This document shows positions 30,048-41,381 of a stretch of 64,000 nucleotides of DNA, one piece after another. Made by a program: the position numbers and the translations under genes. The notes below the pieces were generated by a model. The model did no database searches. It saw nothing but the letters and a program-made list of their open reading frames with translations, and had not been told where the DNA came from. The stretch is from Coix lacryma-jobi var. lacryma-jobi. Taxonomy: Eukaryota > Streptophyta > Magnoliopsida > Poales > Poaceae. The DNA lies in assembly GCA_009763385.1 (NCBI GenBank), contig CM019827.1, positions 93,222,177-93,286,176 of the forward strand. The letters run 5' to 3'. Every line of letters begins with the position of its first letter. Positions within the stretch are counted from its first letter, which is position 1.

Positions 30048-33000
30048 TGTGGCGGAACGTCCCTAATCTCATGGCCCACCGGTGCCTGTCATCCACTGAC
30101 AGCCGAACTGATGTTCTGTGTGATTAAGACTGTTCGTCACTGGGCTGCATCAGTGCCCATTGTCCGCAGGATCATCTCACAATTCGGTCACAACACTGGA
30201 TACTTTTACAAATAACATCGGAATACAGAGCGGAGGACTTAAATAACATTAGTTTTACAAACCGAGGTTCCAAATAAGATTAAAGGTGCAGTTATTACAA
30301 ACCAAGTTTGGATAATAGAAATAGGCAACGTAGCGGAGTACAACAAAATAAGATACTTGCAATCACCCAGCTCGAGGGTGCACAACTATTCTTCGGCCTC
30401 ATCGGCCTCTTCCTGGACAACGGTCAAGCAGCAGGGCGCAAGACACATCGGGGTCTCAGCCATACCTGCAGCATGGGTAACAAACCCTGAGTACTGGGGT
30501 ACTCAACAAGACTTACCCGACTAAGAAAAAGGGGAGAAGACTCAAGAATGAGAGGCTTAGGTAGTCAAGATAAGGCTTAAGCAAGATCAAGTATTTGCAG
30601 AAAAAGCATTTTGAAATCCTTGTTTTATTTTTGGAAAGATCCCAGTATTTCTCAATTCTTCATTGTTCATGATTCATTTTACCTTTCAAAAAAAACATAC
30701 CTAGTTGAGAACCACTCTCCGTTGACAGTCAGTGACCAAGTCTCCATAACCGAGGAGCAACGTTAATCCAGATAAATAATACTCAGCTGAGGATCCATAT
30801 TCACACTGCATATGTAGCACCCAAGCTTGCATGTGCCAACTCGTCTACCACGATTCCTCCAAGATTGTACCGGTCCTACGCCACCCGAAAGTACAGTACA
30901 CTACTCATATCCAGGCACGACGACCACGTGGGTACAAGCTACTTCCGCCATCTCGCCACTCCCAGTGCGCAGTTGTCGGTCCCAATCAAGGAGTCCTCGG
31001 AGCCAGAGCTTTCCGAAGTATGTGAATAGTTACAAGTCTTGACCAGCAGGCCCCCATACGGATGGTCCCTACATTTTTCTGCCAGAACCATACCTTGGTT
31101 ATATCTCACCCAAGCGTAATAGTCCTGTCAGTTTTTCAACCCTGTCCCGGTCGGTGTCAACTGTTGAGTCCCGGACTACAACATGACGGCACCGTACGCT
31201 CGGACAACCTCTCCTCGCAATTGACTAGGTACGGATCAAATACCTAGCCAATGGCCGGGGAGTAAAACCAAAATCCCATAAAGATTCTTCAAGTGCTCAC
31301 ACTTTTGAAAATGGCATTTTATTGCAAATCTATTGTATAGCATCAGTAAGCATTTTGCAAATAGTTTTTAAAACAGGGCAGGTGGATCTTCTGGTGGAGG
31401 TAAACAGTGCAGGTAACAGGTCATCACAGAACTCCTATAACCTAATGCAGTAGTTTAACTCAAGGCATTTTAAGTAAACTTTTGTAAAAACAAGAAAGGG
31501 TTAAAATGCACCGGGGCTTGCCTTGAAGAGCGAAAAGAACAGGCTCGGGGTCGGCAGTGCAGGTGTCGGAGCTCGGGGTCGCCTCGGGGGTAGGTCCGTC
31601 AGCGGCTGCTTCGACTTTGACGTTTTCTCCTTCGGTCACTATACGGATGCAATGATGTATGCTTATGAGGATGCTGACATGAACAATACAGCATAGGACA
31701 AATTTTACTGTTTCTAGAGCACAACTTTTCGGCGCGTAAGTAACTCCTAGTATAGACACAAAGTTACTTATCTCTACCCTTAAGCACGATTAATCAAACT
31801 TATTAAGCATCTTTTACCTGACCTAAACACAAGTCATTGCATGGCATCACAATCATCATAGACCAGTTGGGTGAGGGTCTATGAACAGCAAACAATCCAA
31901 AAGTCACATCACAGGGCATTCAATATAAACCCTAAATACTTTTCTATTTTTCTTAATTATTTGAAAAGGTCATTTTATGCAGTTACTCCAAAAATTACCA
32001 AATTAATCTCATAAGTTTATTATGGTATAGATAGATGACAAAACAAATTTCATAATTTTTGGAGATCATTAAGGTGCTCAAATAAAATCAGACATTAATT
32101 AACAAAAGGTACTATTTAACAAATAAATTAAATGCTCAAAAATCAACTTGTTCCAAAAGACTTCAAAATGTCACCAGAGACTAAACATGGCATAGAAAGC
32201 TCACAAAAATTTATCTCATGATTTTTGGAGTTATAAATGATTTTCTAAAAATCCAAAACTATCCAACGAGTAAGAAACTTCTAGAACAGACTCAACGATG
32301 CTCGAGACCAACGCGGAGGGCTCGGGCAAGACGGAAGCGATCGTCCGTCCGAGGCCTGGCTGGGAGGCTCGGGCGAGACGGAAACGCGGGTTCGTTCGAG
32401 GCTTGGCTCGGGCGAAGCGGAGGGTGCATGCTTGCTCGAGGCTAGGCTCGGCGAAGTGGTGAGGCTGTGTGTCTACTCGAGACCTGGCTCGAGCTAGACA
32501 GTGTGTGAGTGCTTGCTCGAGGCCTGGCTCGAGCGAAGCGGTGTGGGTGTGTGAGTCCGCTCGAGACCTGGCTCGAGCGAGACAGTGAGGGTGTGTGTTC
32601 GCTCGAGGCCTGGCTCGAGCGAAGTGGTGAGTGTGTCCGCTCGAGGCCTGGCTCGAGCGAGACGGGAAACGTGTGCTCGAGGCCTGGCTCGAGCTAACGG
32701 TGAACGTGCATCCGTTCGAGGCCTGGCTCGAGCTTTGCGCCGTGAAAGCAGAGACCGGGGAGGGCTTTGAGTGCTTACCACGGGTCGGAGGCAGGGCTCG
32801 GCGGGGCGGAGCAAGGGTCGAAGGAGGGAGCTCGATGTTGGTGGTGCTTCGGCGGAGCTCTCTCGGCGGCGAGCGGCGTGCCGGCGGGTCTGTCCACCAA
32901 AAGAGGTCGCCGAGGAGCGGTTAGGAGCGCGCTGAGGTGAGGAAGAAAGGGCAGGGGTCGGAGGGACGGGAGGAACACTCACGGCGGCGAATTTCTCTCC

Positions 33001-34198
33001 TTACCGAGGCGAGGCCGTTCGCCGGAGTTGAGGAAGAACCGTTCGCGCCGGCGAAAGGAGGGGCGGAGGGGTGAAATTGGTTGCTCCGGAAGGTGGAGAA
33101 GCTCAAGGCGTAGGCGGTGGAGGGCTCGGCGGGCGCCGAGGTGGTCTGGTGGCTCGGGTTGCCGTGGTGGCGGCAATGGCAGAGCTCGGCGGCTTTTATA
33201 ACCGCGGGCGGTGCTGGAGAGGGGTCCGGGCGAGGGGTGAGAGCGCTCGCGCGACATTAATGGAGGTAGGGAACATGGTAGGGCGGCTCGGTGCGGACGG
33301 GGGAACGCGCGCGCGGCGGGGCGGCTTGCCGGCGGCCGGCAGCTGCCCGCTGTCCGCGGCCGTAGGGGAAGAGGGAGGGGTAGGGAACAGCGAAGGCAGG
33401 CGTAGGTAGGGGCCGAGAGGAAAACGAGCGCCAGCGCTTGGCCGCGCGCGGCACGAGCGCGGGTCAGCCGGGCTCGTGGGCGGCGCTGCGTCGCCATTTG
33501 CCGGGGGCCCCTTGCAACAGATCGACACTTTGATGACACCTATTCCTTTTTTTTGAAATTTTAGAAATAACTCCCAAAAGATGAACTGCACAAGGAAAAC
33601 TCAAAACACCAAAGTTGCTCAAAACTTTGGGACCTACAACTTTGTCAACATAAACTTTTTCTGAAACTCAAAAGTTTTTGAGATAATTTTTGAAAACCGA
33701 AAAGGGGACAAAATTGAAGTTTGAAAGAATTTGAAATTACTTCTGATTTTGTATTGAAACTTGAAAATCTGTAAACACCAAAGTTGTTCCTCTTGACAAG
33801 ATGTACAACTTTGCTAAAAGAACCAACTTCAAATTTTGAGTAGTTTTTGCATTATAAAAAGAGGGGTAAAACCAGAGTTTGGAAATTAGGGTTTTTCAAA
33901 AGAAATTCCAATTCTATTTTTGATTTTTGAACTTTGATCAACACAACAAAACATCAAGGCACAAAAGTGAACAAGATTTACACAGAGCTAGACACAGAGG
34001 TAAAATTACCATTTTGCCCTCAAGGAAGATTTGGGCCTTTAGGGTTTTTGAAAAAAAAGATTCAATACACAAGTCACCTCAGAAAAAGGTAAAAGCAAAA
34101 CAAGCTTTAGGCAAACATAAATGCATGGCAAGAATGATTAATGACTAAAGATGATGACATGTCAGGTTAATTACATTTTAAACACCAGAGGTGTTACA
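30048..34198 (-). repeat. G3 5' LTR
   Basis: 4151 bp, nearly identical to 20193-24306. It carries the palindrome array at 32352-32735, TATA at 33193-33200, and an extra 36-37 bases near 32808-32845 compared with the 3' LTR. All ORFs in it mirror those in the partner and are not counted as genes. Confidence 0.9.
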
Positions 34199-34203
34199 AA
34201 TGG

Positions 34204-34503
34204 TGTCCACCAGGATTGATAAAAAGCCAGAAGAGAAGAGTGCAACGCTTAAGGAACAGGGAACTAGCACAGACAGGCATCAAAACAAGGCAGATTTGGC
34301 GTCCTAAGGAAAAGCCTAGTGGAAGCGATCATTCGGCGGATGCGTGCATGGCATTCTTTCTTCCATCGGAATTCATAGCCCCCGAAGATCAGGATGTCCA
34401 AGAGGAAGTGTATTCGGATTTCGACGAAGATGAATTCCAAGACCTGTTGGCTCATCTTATTTTGGCTCAACAGGCAGTTTTTGATAAACCAGCTAAGCAA
34501 TGA
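34204..34503 (+). pseudogene. G2 gag-protease linker, downstream part
   Basis: This continues the G2 frame after G3 and its TSD: CPPGLIKSQKRRVQRL, NRELAQTGIKTRQIW, then the acidic FIAPEDQDVQEEVYSDF and LAHLILAQQAVFDKP. It ends at TGA 34501-34503, right before the protease motif. Conserved QWCPPG/KSQKRRVQRLR segments are typical of Tat-type gag-pro. Confidence 0.8.
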
Positions 34504-35036
34504 CACTTGAAGCCACTTTACATGAGGGGGTATGTTAATGGCAAGCCACTAACCAAAATGTTTATTGATGGAGGAGCTGCTATAAATATCATGCCATATA
34601 CCACCTTTAGAAAGCTTGGGATGACAAGTGAGGAACTATTGAAGACCGACATGGTATTGAGAGACTTTGCTGGTAATTCTTCTGATACTCGGGGAGCAGT
34701 TCATGTTGAGTTAACAATTGGTTCAAAGACTTTGATTACTACTTTCTTTGTCATCGATGGCAAGGGGCATACAGTTTACTCTTAGGAAGGGATTGGATAC
34801 ATGCAAACTGCTGTGTGCCGTCAACTATGAATCAGTTCCTCATCCAGTGGATTGGAGATGATATCGAAATTGTCCATGCTGATGGTTCAGTGAGTGTTGC
34901 TACCGCAGAACCTATCTACTGGGAATACGATGGTGTCGAGTGCTTCTCTAGAAGAGTTTGGGAAGTAGGTCCTGTGAATGTTTTTGACAAAGACCAACAG
35001 CCGATTCAAACGATCGGCTCTCAGAGCAATTTTTGA
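34504..35036 (+). pseudogene. G2 aspartic protease and following linker
   Basis: MRGYVNGKPLTKMFIDGGAA contains the protease active site; the usual D-[ST]-G is D-G-G here. NIMPYTTFRKLGMTSEELL, LTIGSKTLITTFFVID and a GRDWIHANCCVPS stretch (after a frameshift at about 34785) complete the fold. The tail IQWIGDDIEIVHADGS runs to the stop at 35034-35036. In intact Tat elements RT would follow; here it does not. Confidence 0.75.
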
Positions 35037-35169
35037 ATAAATAATCCAATTGATGGTAATGGAGAAAGGTCGGGACCAAGTCTCGTGTCGGCTGATGAGG
35101 AATAAAATGTTGGTAATGAAGCCGATAGAAAACCGATATATGCAAGTTTGATCCAGATTATAGATTGAA

Positions 35170-35700
35170 GTTGATAAAACCTTTTGAAAGGGTTCTATCT
35201 ATTTCTCCATTACCAAAGCTAAAGGAAGATCAAGAGTTCACATAAGGTGACGTACAACAGAAGGCTTTTGATGAAATTGAAGGATATATGAAGGCACTTC
35301 CACAACTTGGTGATCGTTTCAAGTTGTACGTGGCAGCCGATAGCCTTACAATAGGATCGGCCCTTATACAGAATTTTTTAAAAAAAGAGATGAGTAATAG
35401 ATTGCTTTAGCCGAAAATGTTAGACCCAGAGACGGGTATTCGGCTATGAATAAATTTTTGGTGTTGCTTACAAGCTGAAGCTTCGGCACTACTTGCTAAA
35501 AGCCGAACGCGTGGTAATTGTATGTGAGAATATTTGTATACAAAGATAGCCGATGTAAAGCATCGCCTTTAGCAGAAAAAATATTCCAAGAATTTAAAAT
35601 ATAGCCGGTATTGTTTATATCGCCTTAAGCACAAGAATATTCATGACCCTGGTAACCCTGACATTTTTCAAGTTGGTAGGTTTATCGAGAAGAGAGAAAG
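35170..35700 (+). pseudogene. G2 RNase H remnant; RT and integrase deleted
   Basis: Translation in pieces gives KLKEDQEFT, QQKAFDEIEGYMKALPQL, FKLYVAADSLTIGSALIQNF, MLDPETGI and LLAKSRTRGN. These match the RT thumb/RNase H start of Tat elements (KAFDDIKRYL..., YVAAS...IGS..., LDPETRY). Several stops and shifts are present. No RT palm, YVDD-type box or integrase domain is readable between 35037 and 38122, so the element depends on enzymes made elsewhere. The stretch 35701-35919 shows nothing further. Confidence 0.65.
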
Positions 35701-35919
35701 GTGAAGTGGAGTAAATAAGATGCCGAGTGACATGACGCGTCAAAAACAAGATCTAGTCAGCTAAGATGACGTCATGTGATTCGAGAAACGTTTTCTCTGA
35801 AGAAAACGTTGCAATCAGGGAAATCGCTAAAGCAATAAGGAGATGCAAGTGAACATTATTCAGAGAAGAACAAGTTTTGTTTATTGCAAGCCTCATTCAC
35901 AGATTTGTCTTAGTACAAA

Positions 35920-36510
35920 CTACTCTTGGAATAATTTGTTCAGAACAGATTGCGGATCGACAGTTTCGGCAATAGCAGCGGCATGATCATCATAATCTTC
36001 GATATTTTCTATTTCGTCTAGGTATCCGTCTGCGAAACCAACTGGTAGAAAGGAGTAATCCTCTTTGGTCCAAGAACTCATTGCCGCTAGCCCGAGGGAA
36101 ATCCCAACATGCACTCCTTGGATGACGGCCTGATCTATGCGGCCATCCACAGCATCAAGACGAGCTTCAGCTGAGTCCCCATGAGCATTCACCTTGATGG
36201 CAATTTTGTTCACTGCCATTTTTAGACGGTCATTCTCTGCCGAAAGGGCTAACAGGAAGAAAGGATGCGTCAGACAAGGCAAGCTCAACCAGAGGAAGAG
36301 GGCCAAGGTTTGCTGAGTTGAATCAAGAAACTCAGAATCTGGTGGCCTAGAAGGATTGAGAAAGGCTATTGGAACTGCCGTTTCTAGAAGAGGAACCCAA
36401 GCGTGGCTGAGAGGAAAACTTCACCCTGGAGAGAAGGTGGACAGTGAATCAGAAACTGATGAACGAGAAAGAGCTATTGCAAGGGGGCAAGAGATCAATT
36501 TTCTATTCAT
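35920..36510 (-). pseudogene. G2 antisense gene 2
   Basis: Antisense to G2. The clear exon runs from the acceptor TTTCTTCCTGTTAG (before 36248) to the stop at 35920, encoding SAENDRLKMAVNKIAIKVNA, a short coiled coil, then VHVGISLGLAAMSSW and an acidic end (ENIEDYDDHAAA). A donor-like CCAGG|GTGAAG near 36424 and an ATG at 36510 would give a first exon and an intron of about 175 bases. A TATA box lies 100 bases above the ATG. Layout resembles antisense gene 1, and Tat-lineage elements are known for antisense ORFs here. The first exon is uncertain; the gene may be partial. Confidence 0.5.
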
Positions 36511-36607
36511 AACACCGGCGAAGGATTTTCTCTCTGGTTTGAGCTAAGAGCCAAGGAGTGGAGAATTTGCAAGTCGAAATGTTTGATTAGTCAGGGGCAA
36601 CAACCTG

Positions 36608-36615
36608 TGTTTATA
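36608..36615 (-). promoter_or_regulatory. TATA box for G2 antisense gene 2
   Basis: The minus strand reads GGTCTATAAACACAGG about 98 bases upstream of the ATG at 36510, with a C/A-rich leader following. A weaker TTTAAAG stands about 100 bases above antisense gene 1 (near 37975). The stretch 36616-37202 holds no other gene that I can support. Confidence 0.5.
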
Positions 36616-37202
36616 GACCATGGCTTGCGCACTGGAAACCAAGCATTAAAGTAAGGTTTTTTCACAGTTTATGGGCCGTTATTGGGCCAGGCCGAATTTT
36701 TGATGACTAGAGGAAGTCGTGACTCCAGAATTGGGAAGCCAATGGGATTCGACTGAGAGTTATTCAGTTTCGGTTGATTGTTTGGAAACCCATATTACCA
36801 ATTGGCACCGAAGACAGTAGGTTTGGCCAATGATTTTCAAAATGAGAAGAGCTACATCTTATTCCAAGCAATGAAACTTTAGTTAAGAAATCTTCGAGAA
36901 AGTTGAAGACAGGGAGATCTCTTAAGGAATATTATCCTGACATCGTCACAGGTTGGGAAATCGGGAAAAGACTAAAACTTTGGATCTGAAATAACCGACT
37001 ACGGCAAAGCAAAGATGACTGATGTGATTATCGATAGTAGCCGATGAGATGTACATTACCGCTGGAGTAAAATAAGAAATCAGTGACTAATGCACAAAAG
37101 TAGAACACATGTTGATCTCAAAGGATCAATCACAGATTGATTCCAGTGACCGAACAAGAAGATTTTTATTTTACAAAAGGGGAACACAAGATTACAGGAC
37201 TG

Positions 37203-37872
37203 TCAGTTCGTCCACCCCATCCTACACCTGATCGGAAGAGTGTGGTCAAAAGAATCGGCTAGATCTGTTCCAGCCTCCTTCATATCATCCATGGTGTGTT
37301 CTACCCTATCTTCCAGCTCTTGCTCGCAAACATCAAACCTACGATAATCGGCACCGGAGTGGATCCGCACGGCATTGAAGGCAAGCGCCACGCCGTACCC
37401 CATGCCGGCCCTGGAGATGACCGGGAGGATTCGGTTAACTTCATTTATCCGCTTCAGGGTCGTCGTACCTGTCACGTCGGCTGTGGCAGCAAGCTTGGTG
37501 ACGGCGGCTTCAAGGGCATGGAGTTTAGTTTCCAGAGCTGAAAGGAAGAAGAGTGGGTAAAGCAGGAGGAGGAAAACAGGAAAAGAAATGGTAAAAAAAA
37601 TATATTTACGGGTGGCCCGATTGCAAGCGACGTCACGCTCTCGAGAGATTCGAGTAATCTCCCAATCCCTCTCCTCCAGATCAAATTGAAGATTTGCGAT
37701 CTTTTGAGTCAGGTCCTCGGGGAGGTCATCGCCGGTCTTCCTAATGAAAGTGATAGAGTAAGAACAGCTGCTTTGTTTTTGAAACAAGAGAAGAAGAAGA
37801 AAAGAGCAACCTCCTCTTAGAAGTGTTGGAAGCACCGAGCTCATAGCTGTGTCGACTCGCTACGGAAGACAT
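37203..37872 (-). CDS. G2 antisense gene 1, three exons
   Basis: Exons 37872-37811, 37740-37610 and 37537-37203, with introns of 70 and 72 bases. Donors are AGGAG|GTTGCT and CACCC|GTAAAT; acceptors are TTTCATTAG|GA and CTTCCTTTCAG|CT. The joins keep the frame. The product is about 175 aa: MSSVASRHSYELG, a basic SKRRK, then PEDLTQKIANLQFDLEERDW and LETKLHALEAAVTKL (coiled coil), ISRAGMGYGVALAFNAVRIH, and an acidic EQELEDRVEHTMDDMKE near the end. Antisense ORFs between pol and the 3' LTR occur in the Tat lineage; some are annotated as a gypsy-type putative transposase, a label I would not trust. No known catalytic motif is visible. Function unknown. Confidence 0.65.
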
Positions 37873-38122
37873 CTTCTAGGTTGGAACGAATGATGGACAG
37901 AAAGAAAAGAGGGTTTTTTGAGTTGAAGCAGGGGAGTTCAGAAAGCACAAGACAAAACAGGGTGAAAGGGGGCTTTAAAGAATCCCAAAGACGCATCGGG
38001 AGATGAATCGGCAGGTACAACAATTATGGCATGTGGAGGTGGATGTTTCCGGAGGTTCCACGTCAGTGTACAAGGAAAAAAGAATTTTGGAATAAATATT
38101 TATGCCAAAATTAGGGGGCATG

Positions 38123-39702
38123 TGTTAACACTGGAATTTCGCACGCATACGAGGATATGACAAGTGGGCCCAGCCAGCAGTGAGGAAAAGAATTCGGCAA
38201 ACGATCGGACGATCGGCTGCCTTTCGGAGATTCGGTGAGTAACCAAAGATGGTTAGCTTTTGGAGTTTCAGCAAATGTCTATGCGGTCGGCTGTTTTGCG
38301 AAGCGGCGGCTCCATTCGGGAAATGGATATGGCAAGTAAAGCCGGCTTGCACAAGAAGGCATGTGATGTTGAAAGACACCGAGAAGAATAAAAAATAGGA
38401 TTTGTATCTTTCCAAATTTTATTTGTGTAAATCATAATCGTCTAGGACTCGTGTTTCGTCCAGGGTATAAATATAAATCCTCGGCTATTGTAAAACTATT
38501 CACAACCATATCAATACAAACTGGCCCTGTGCCAACTTCGAGTCCCTAGTCGTGTCGTCGAGTTCTTCGAGAGGAATCATCGATCCGTCGACCTCCGTAA
38601 GTCCCGACAACCTTGTTATCATGTCTAGTATCATGCGGTGGATTTAGATATGGTGCAAGTAGTCTTGTTTGTTTTCAATGGTCGTGCGGCGGACCCTTGT
38701 TAGCAATCAAGAGGTCTTTGCCTATGCTTTGCTTGTGGATAGATACCGTGCGGCAGACGTTTATTCATATGTTTAGCAAAGGCGAGATAGTTATCGGCTC
38801 TGTTAGATTTGGCAAGATCTGATAGATTCATTAAGTTACCATGTGTTGCATTGTTTTATTTAATTTTGTAACACTCTTTTGCCCAATCTAGATTGATCTT
38901 TGTTCGGCCTTGTTTCACAAGTTTGCTTGTGTTTTAATAATTGCAAGATCATGACGGCCGAATTAACTTTCAATCTAGATTGTTACGTGTTGTGGGTTCA
39001 TGCATGTCAATCACGGTTAGGCTTTGATAAAACTAGGTATCGTGCGGCAGATGCAGGTTTTAGATTAGATCAATCGTGCTTGTTTGTTTGTTCCTTCTTC
39101 ATGGACCCCAACTCGGCTAGTTTGCTGAGCTTGGTTAAGCTTACATGAGTAATGAGTCTTTGTAGATTTATTCAGATACATGCATGCTTTTAGCTCCTTA
39201 TCATTAGATTGTATCATGCGATGGATTAATCTAATTATAAGGAGTGGCGTAGACTTAGTTTATGCTTGACGGGTTTATGAAGATTAGACGTGCGGCAGAC
39301 TAATTGGATTAACCTATGCATGTGTTGTTTGGATGGATTTATATTTACAAGTTACCTGTTTATGATTCATTGTATCTTGATGATATCTTCTTACATGTAT
39401 ATTCGGCAACCGGCTGTTGATATATGCTCATTCTTAATGTTAGCCGAATGATCTTTGAACTTACCGACAGACAGCTTCTGTAGCTGTATGCCGTCGTGAT
39501 TGGCTTCAAAGCCGTACATATGGAACTGTCTGGTCTTATCCAGCATGTTCCAGTTTATTCTCACGGTTTCATCCCTTGTTGGTTTTCAGGTCAAACCGAC
39601 TGGCACGTCTCCGGATTCCAAACCGTCCGGGTACCCGATTGAAGCCACCCTTTTTCCGGCTTGCTGTGTGTGAGGCGCGGCGAACCACATTTTGTGCCAA
39701 CA
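38123..39702 (+). repeat. G2 3' LTR
   Basis: 1580 bp, preceded by the polypurine tract AAATTAGGGGGCATG at 38108-38122. TATA at 38466-38477. About 27 single-base differences from the 5' LTR and no indels by eye. Confidence 0.9.
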
Positions 39703-41174
39703 GGTTTTAACTCTATGGGAGGTTTAGGAGGTTCTCCTAAGGAATCTAGAGGATCTGGATCTGGTGTGATGTCCTCTTCCTCAGTGAAAAACTGTGCATC
39801 TTCTTCATATTCAGGTTCATTTATTATTTCAAGAGATGCTTCCTTAGTTTCTTCCATAGGATCTGGGTCTGGACAAGACTCATTCTTAGCATTTAGAGTG
39901 TGAGTGATAGGTATGGTTCCTTTAAGATTTTTCCCAAGAAAGAAGTTTAAGATCCCTGTTTGGCCTTCATGAATGAGTTGTTTAAGTGGCTGGCCTATCA
40001 GAAGATTAAACTCTTTAATATCAAAAATATAAAAGCTTAAGTGTATTAGAGTATTATCTATAGTGACAGGCAGGACATACATGATTCCTGGGCTAGGAAT
40101 AACATGTCCTGAAGGGCTTTTTAACAATTTAGCTATTGGGGTAAGTGTTATCTGTTTTAATAAATCTTGAGCAAAGGTTTCAGACATAATGTTGATTTCC
40201 ACAACAGGATTATAGAGAGCTTCGAAGGGTTGTTGATGGATTTGGCATTGAATGTGTGTAGAAGGTGAATTTAAGCGGATTACATCAGTGGAAAGCTCTG
40301 ATTCTTCTAACCATTCATGACTTATTATAGAGGCTAGCCTCTTCGTAGTCTCTTTTAGGAAAGCCTTATCAATAAGTTTTTCAAGTGATGATTTTTGATT
40401 TTGTGGTTTCCTAATTATGTGATATTTCGAGGTATTACCAAATTCGGTAAAATATTCATCCTCGAAATCAAAGGTGTCTCCTAAGATTGAGGTTTCCCTC
40501 TCACTAGGAATTAAGGCTGAGGTTTGTTCATGATTCAGAATGGATATAGGCTCAGCTTCTGGATTTACTTCTAGTGATTCTTGTGGTTTAACTTCAGGAG
40601 TGGGAGTAATTTGAGATAAGTTTTGCAACATTTCCCTTGCCTTGGAGGTTGGGGTATGTAGGAATGATCCGTTTGAAGCTAAGTTAAGGTAATTAGAAGT
40701 TTTTCTATTCAAACCATTATAAAAGTGTTGAAGCAAGACAGGGTCTGGAATAGATAAGGCTGGACCAGAGCGGACAAGATTATCGAATCTTTCCCAGGCT
40801 GCAATTAGAGACTCATCATCTTCTTGGATGAAGGACAAAATCTCTAAGCGAAGACAAATAATTTTGGAGACAGGGAAGTATTCTAAGCAAAAGCTAGAGC
40901 AGAGTTCTTTCCAATCCCCATTTTTACTTGGTGCAGTTTGAAGGTACCATGTTTTAGCTTTTCCCTCTAAAGAAAATAGAAAAAGTTTCCATCTAAGGGT
41001 TTCGTCAGACATGCCTGCAATGTGTAGGCACACACAGGTTTGTTCAAACTCATTTAAATGAATATGTGGATTTTTGTCTTCTAAGCCAGAAAAAGTTTGA
41101 TTCTTAACCATTTCTATCAAGCATGGGCGTAGCTCGTAGTTGTCTGAAAGGATAGGCTTAGCAGATTTGGGCAA
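39703..41174 (-). pseudogene. G1 gag and degenerate protease
   Basis: About 490 open codons from Met 41174 (MPKSAKPILSDNYELRP). The gag domain shows HIHLNEFEQTC, LRWKLFLFSLEGKAKTWYL and QFHYNGL-like LLQHFYNGLNRKTSNYL. There is no zinc knuckle. The protease region is FEALYNPVVEINIMSE, then VIPSPGIMYVLPVTIDN and FYIFDIKEFNLLIGQPL; where relatives have C-D-P the catalytic Asp appears as Asn, so it is probably inactive. The frame is cut at 39703 by the G2 LTR and would continue into LPFGLRYAFLNND at 16189. Confidence 0.8.
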
Positions 41175-41354
41175 CTCTATGTCTACGACAGTGCGATAGG
41201 TATACTAGTTCAGTGGAATGGAATCTGTGGAGCTAGTGATTGGCTCTGAGAAATCCATTCTGAAAAGAATAAAAGATAAAAGATATTGAAGATACAAAAG
41301 ATAAAAGATAAAGTATAATACAAGGTTATACTTAAGGCTTAAAATGATCTACCG

Positions 41355-41373
41355 TTCCCCAGCAATGGCGCCA
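41355..41373 (-). other. G1 primer-binding site (tRNA-Asp type)
   Basis: The minus strand reads TGGCGCCATTGCTGGGGAA, eight bases inside the LTR. The plant tRNA-Asp 3' end would give TGGCGCCGTTGCCGGGGA, so there are two mismatches. It fixes the right LTR as 5'. Bases 41175-41354 are leader without features. Confidence 0.75.
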
Positions 41374-41381
41374 AAAATGCT

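Larger units (their letters stand above)
20193..34198 (-). mobile_element. G3: Del/Tekay chromovirus with H3-tail-like extra ORF, TSD AATGG
   Basis: A 14.0-kb element with TSD AATGG at 20188-20192 and 34199-34203. The LTRs are 4114 and 4151 bp (20193-24306, 30048-34198), TGTGGCGGAACG to GGTGTTACA. On the minus strand: primer site for tRNA-Met, an extra 201-aa ORF, gag with zinc knuckle, protease, RT, RNase H, integrase and a terminal chromodomain. Long LTRs plus an integrase chromodomain are typical of the Del/Tekay branch. About 45 LTR substitutions in about 4110 bases (hand count, 1.1%) and a 36-37 bp indel near 32810 make it the youngest of the three. Four in-frame TAG stops break gag-pol. 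Confidence 0.93.
16190..39702 (+). mobile_element. G2: non-autonomous Tat-like gypsy element, TSD GGTTT
   Basis: It has two 1580-bp LTRs of equal length (16190-17769, 38123-39702), beginning TGTTAACACTGG and ending GCCAACA, and a direct repeat GGTTT at 16185-16189 and 39703-39707. It inserted in the coding region of G1. Internal order on the plus strand is gag, protease and a small RNase H remnant; most of RT and all of integrase are missing. Two genes run antisense between pol and the 3' LTR, as in the Tat lineage. About 27 LTR differences in 1580 bases (hand count, 1.7%) indicate a recent insertion. G3 is inserted at 20193. Confidence 0.9.
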
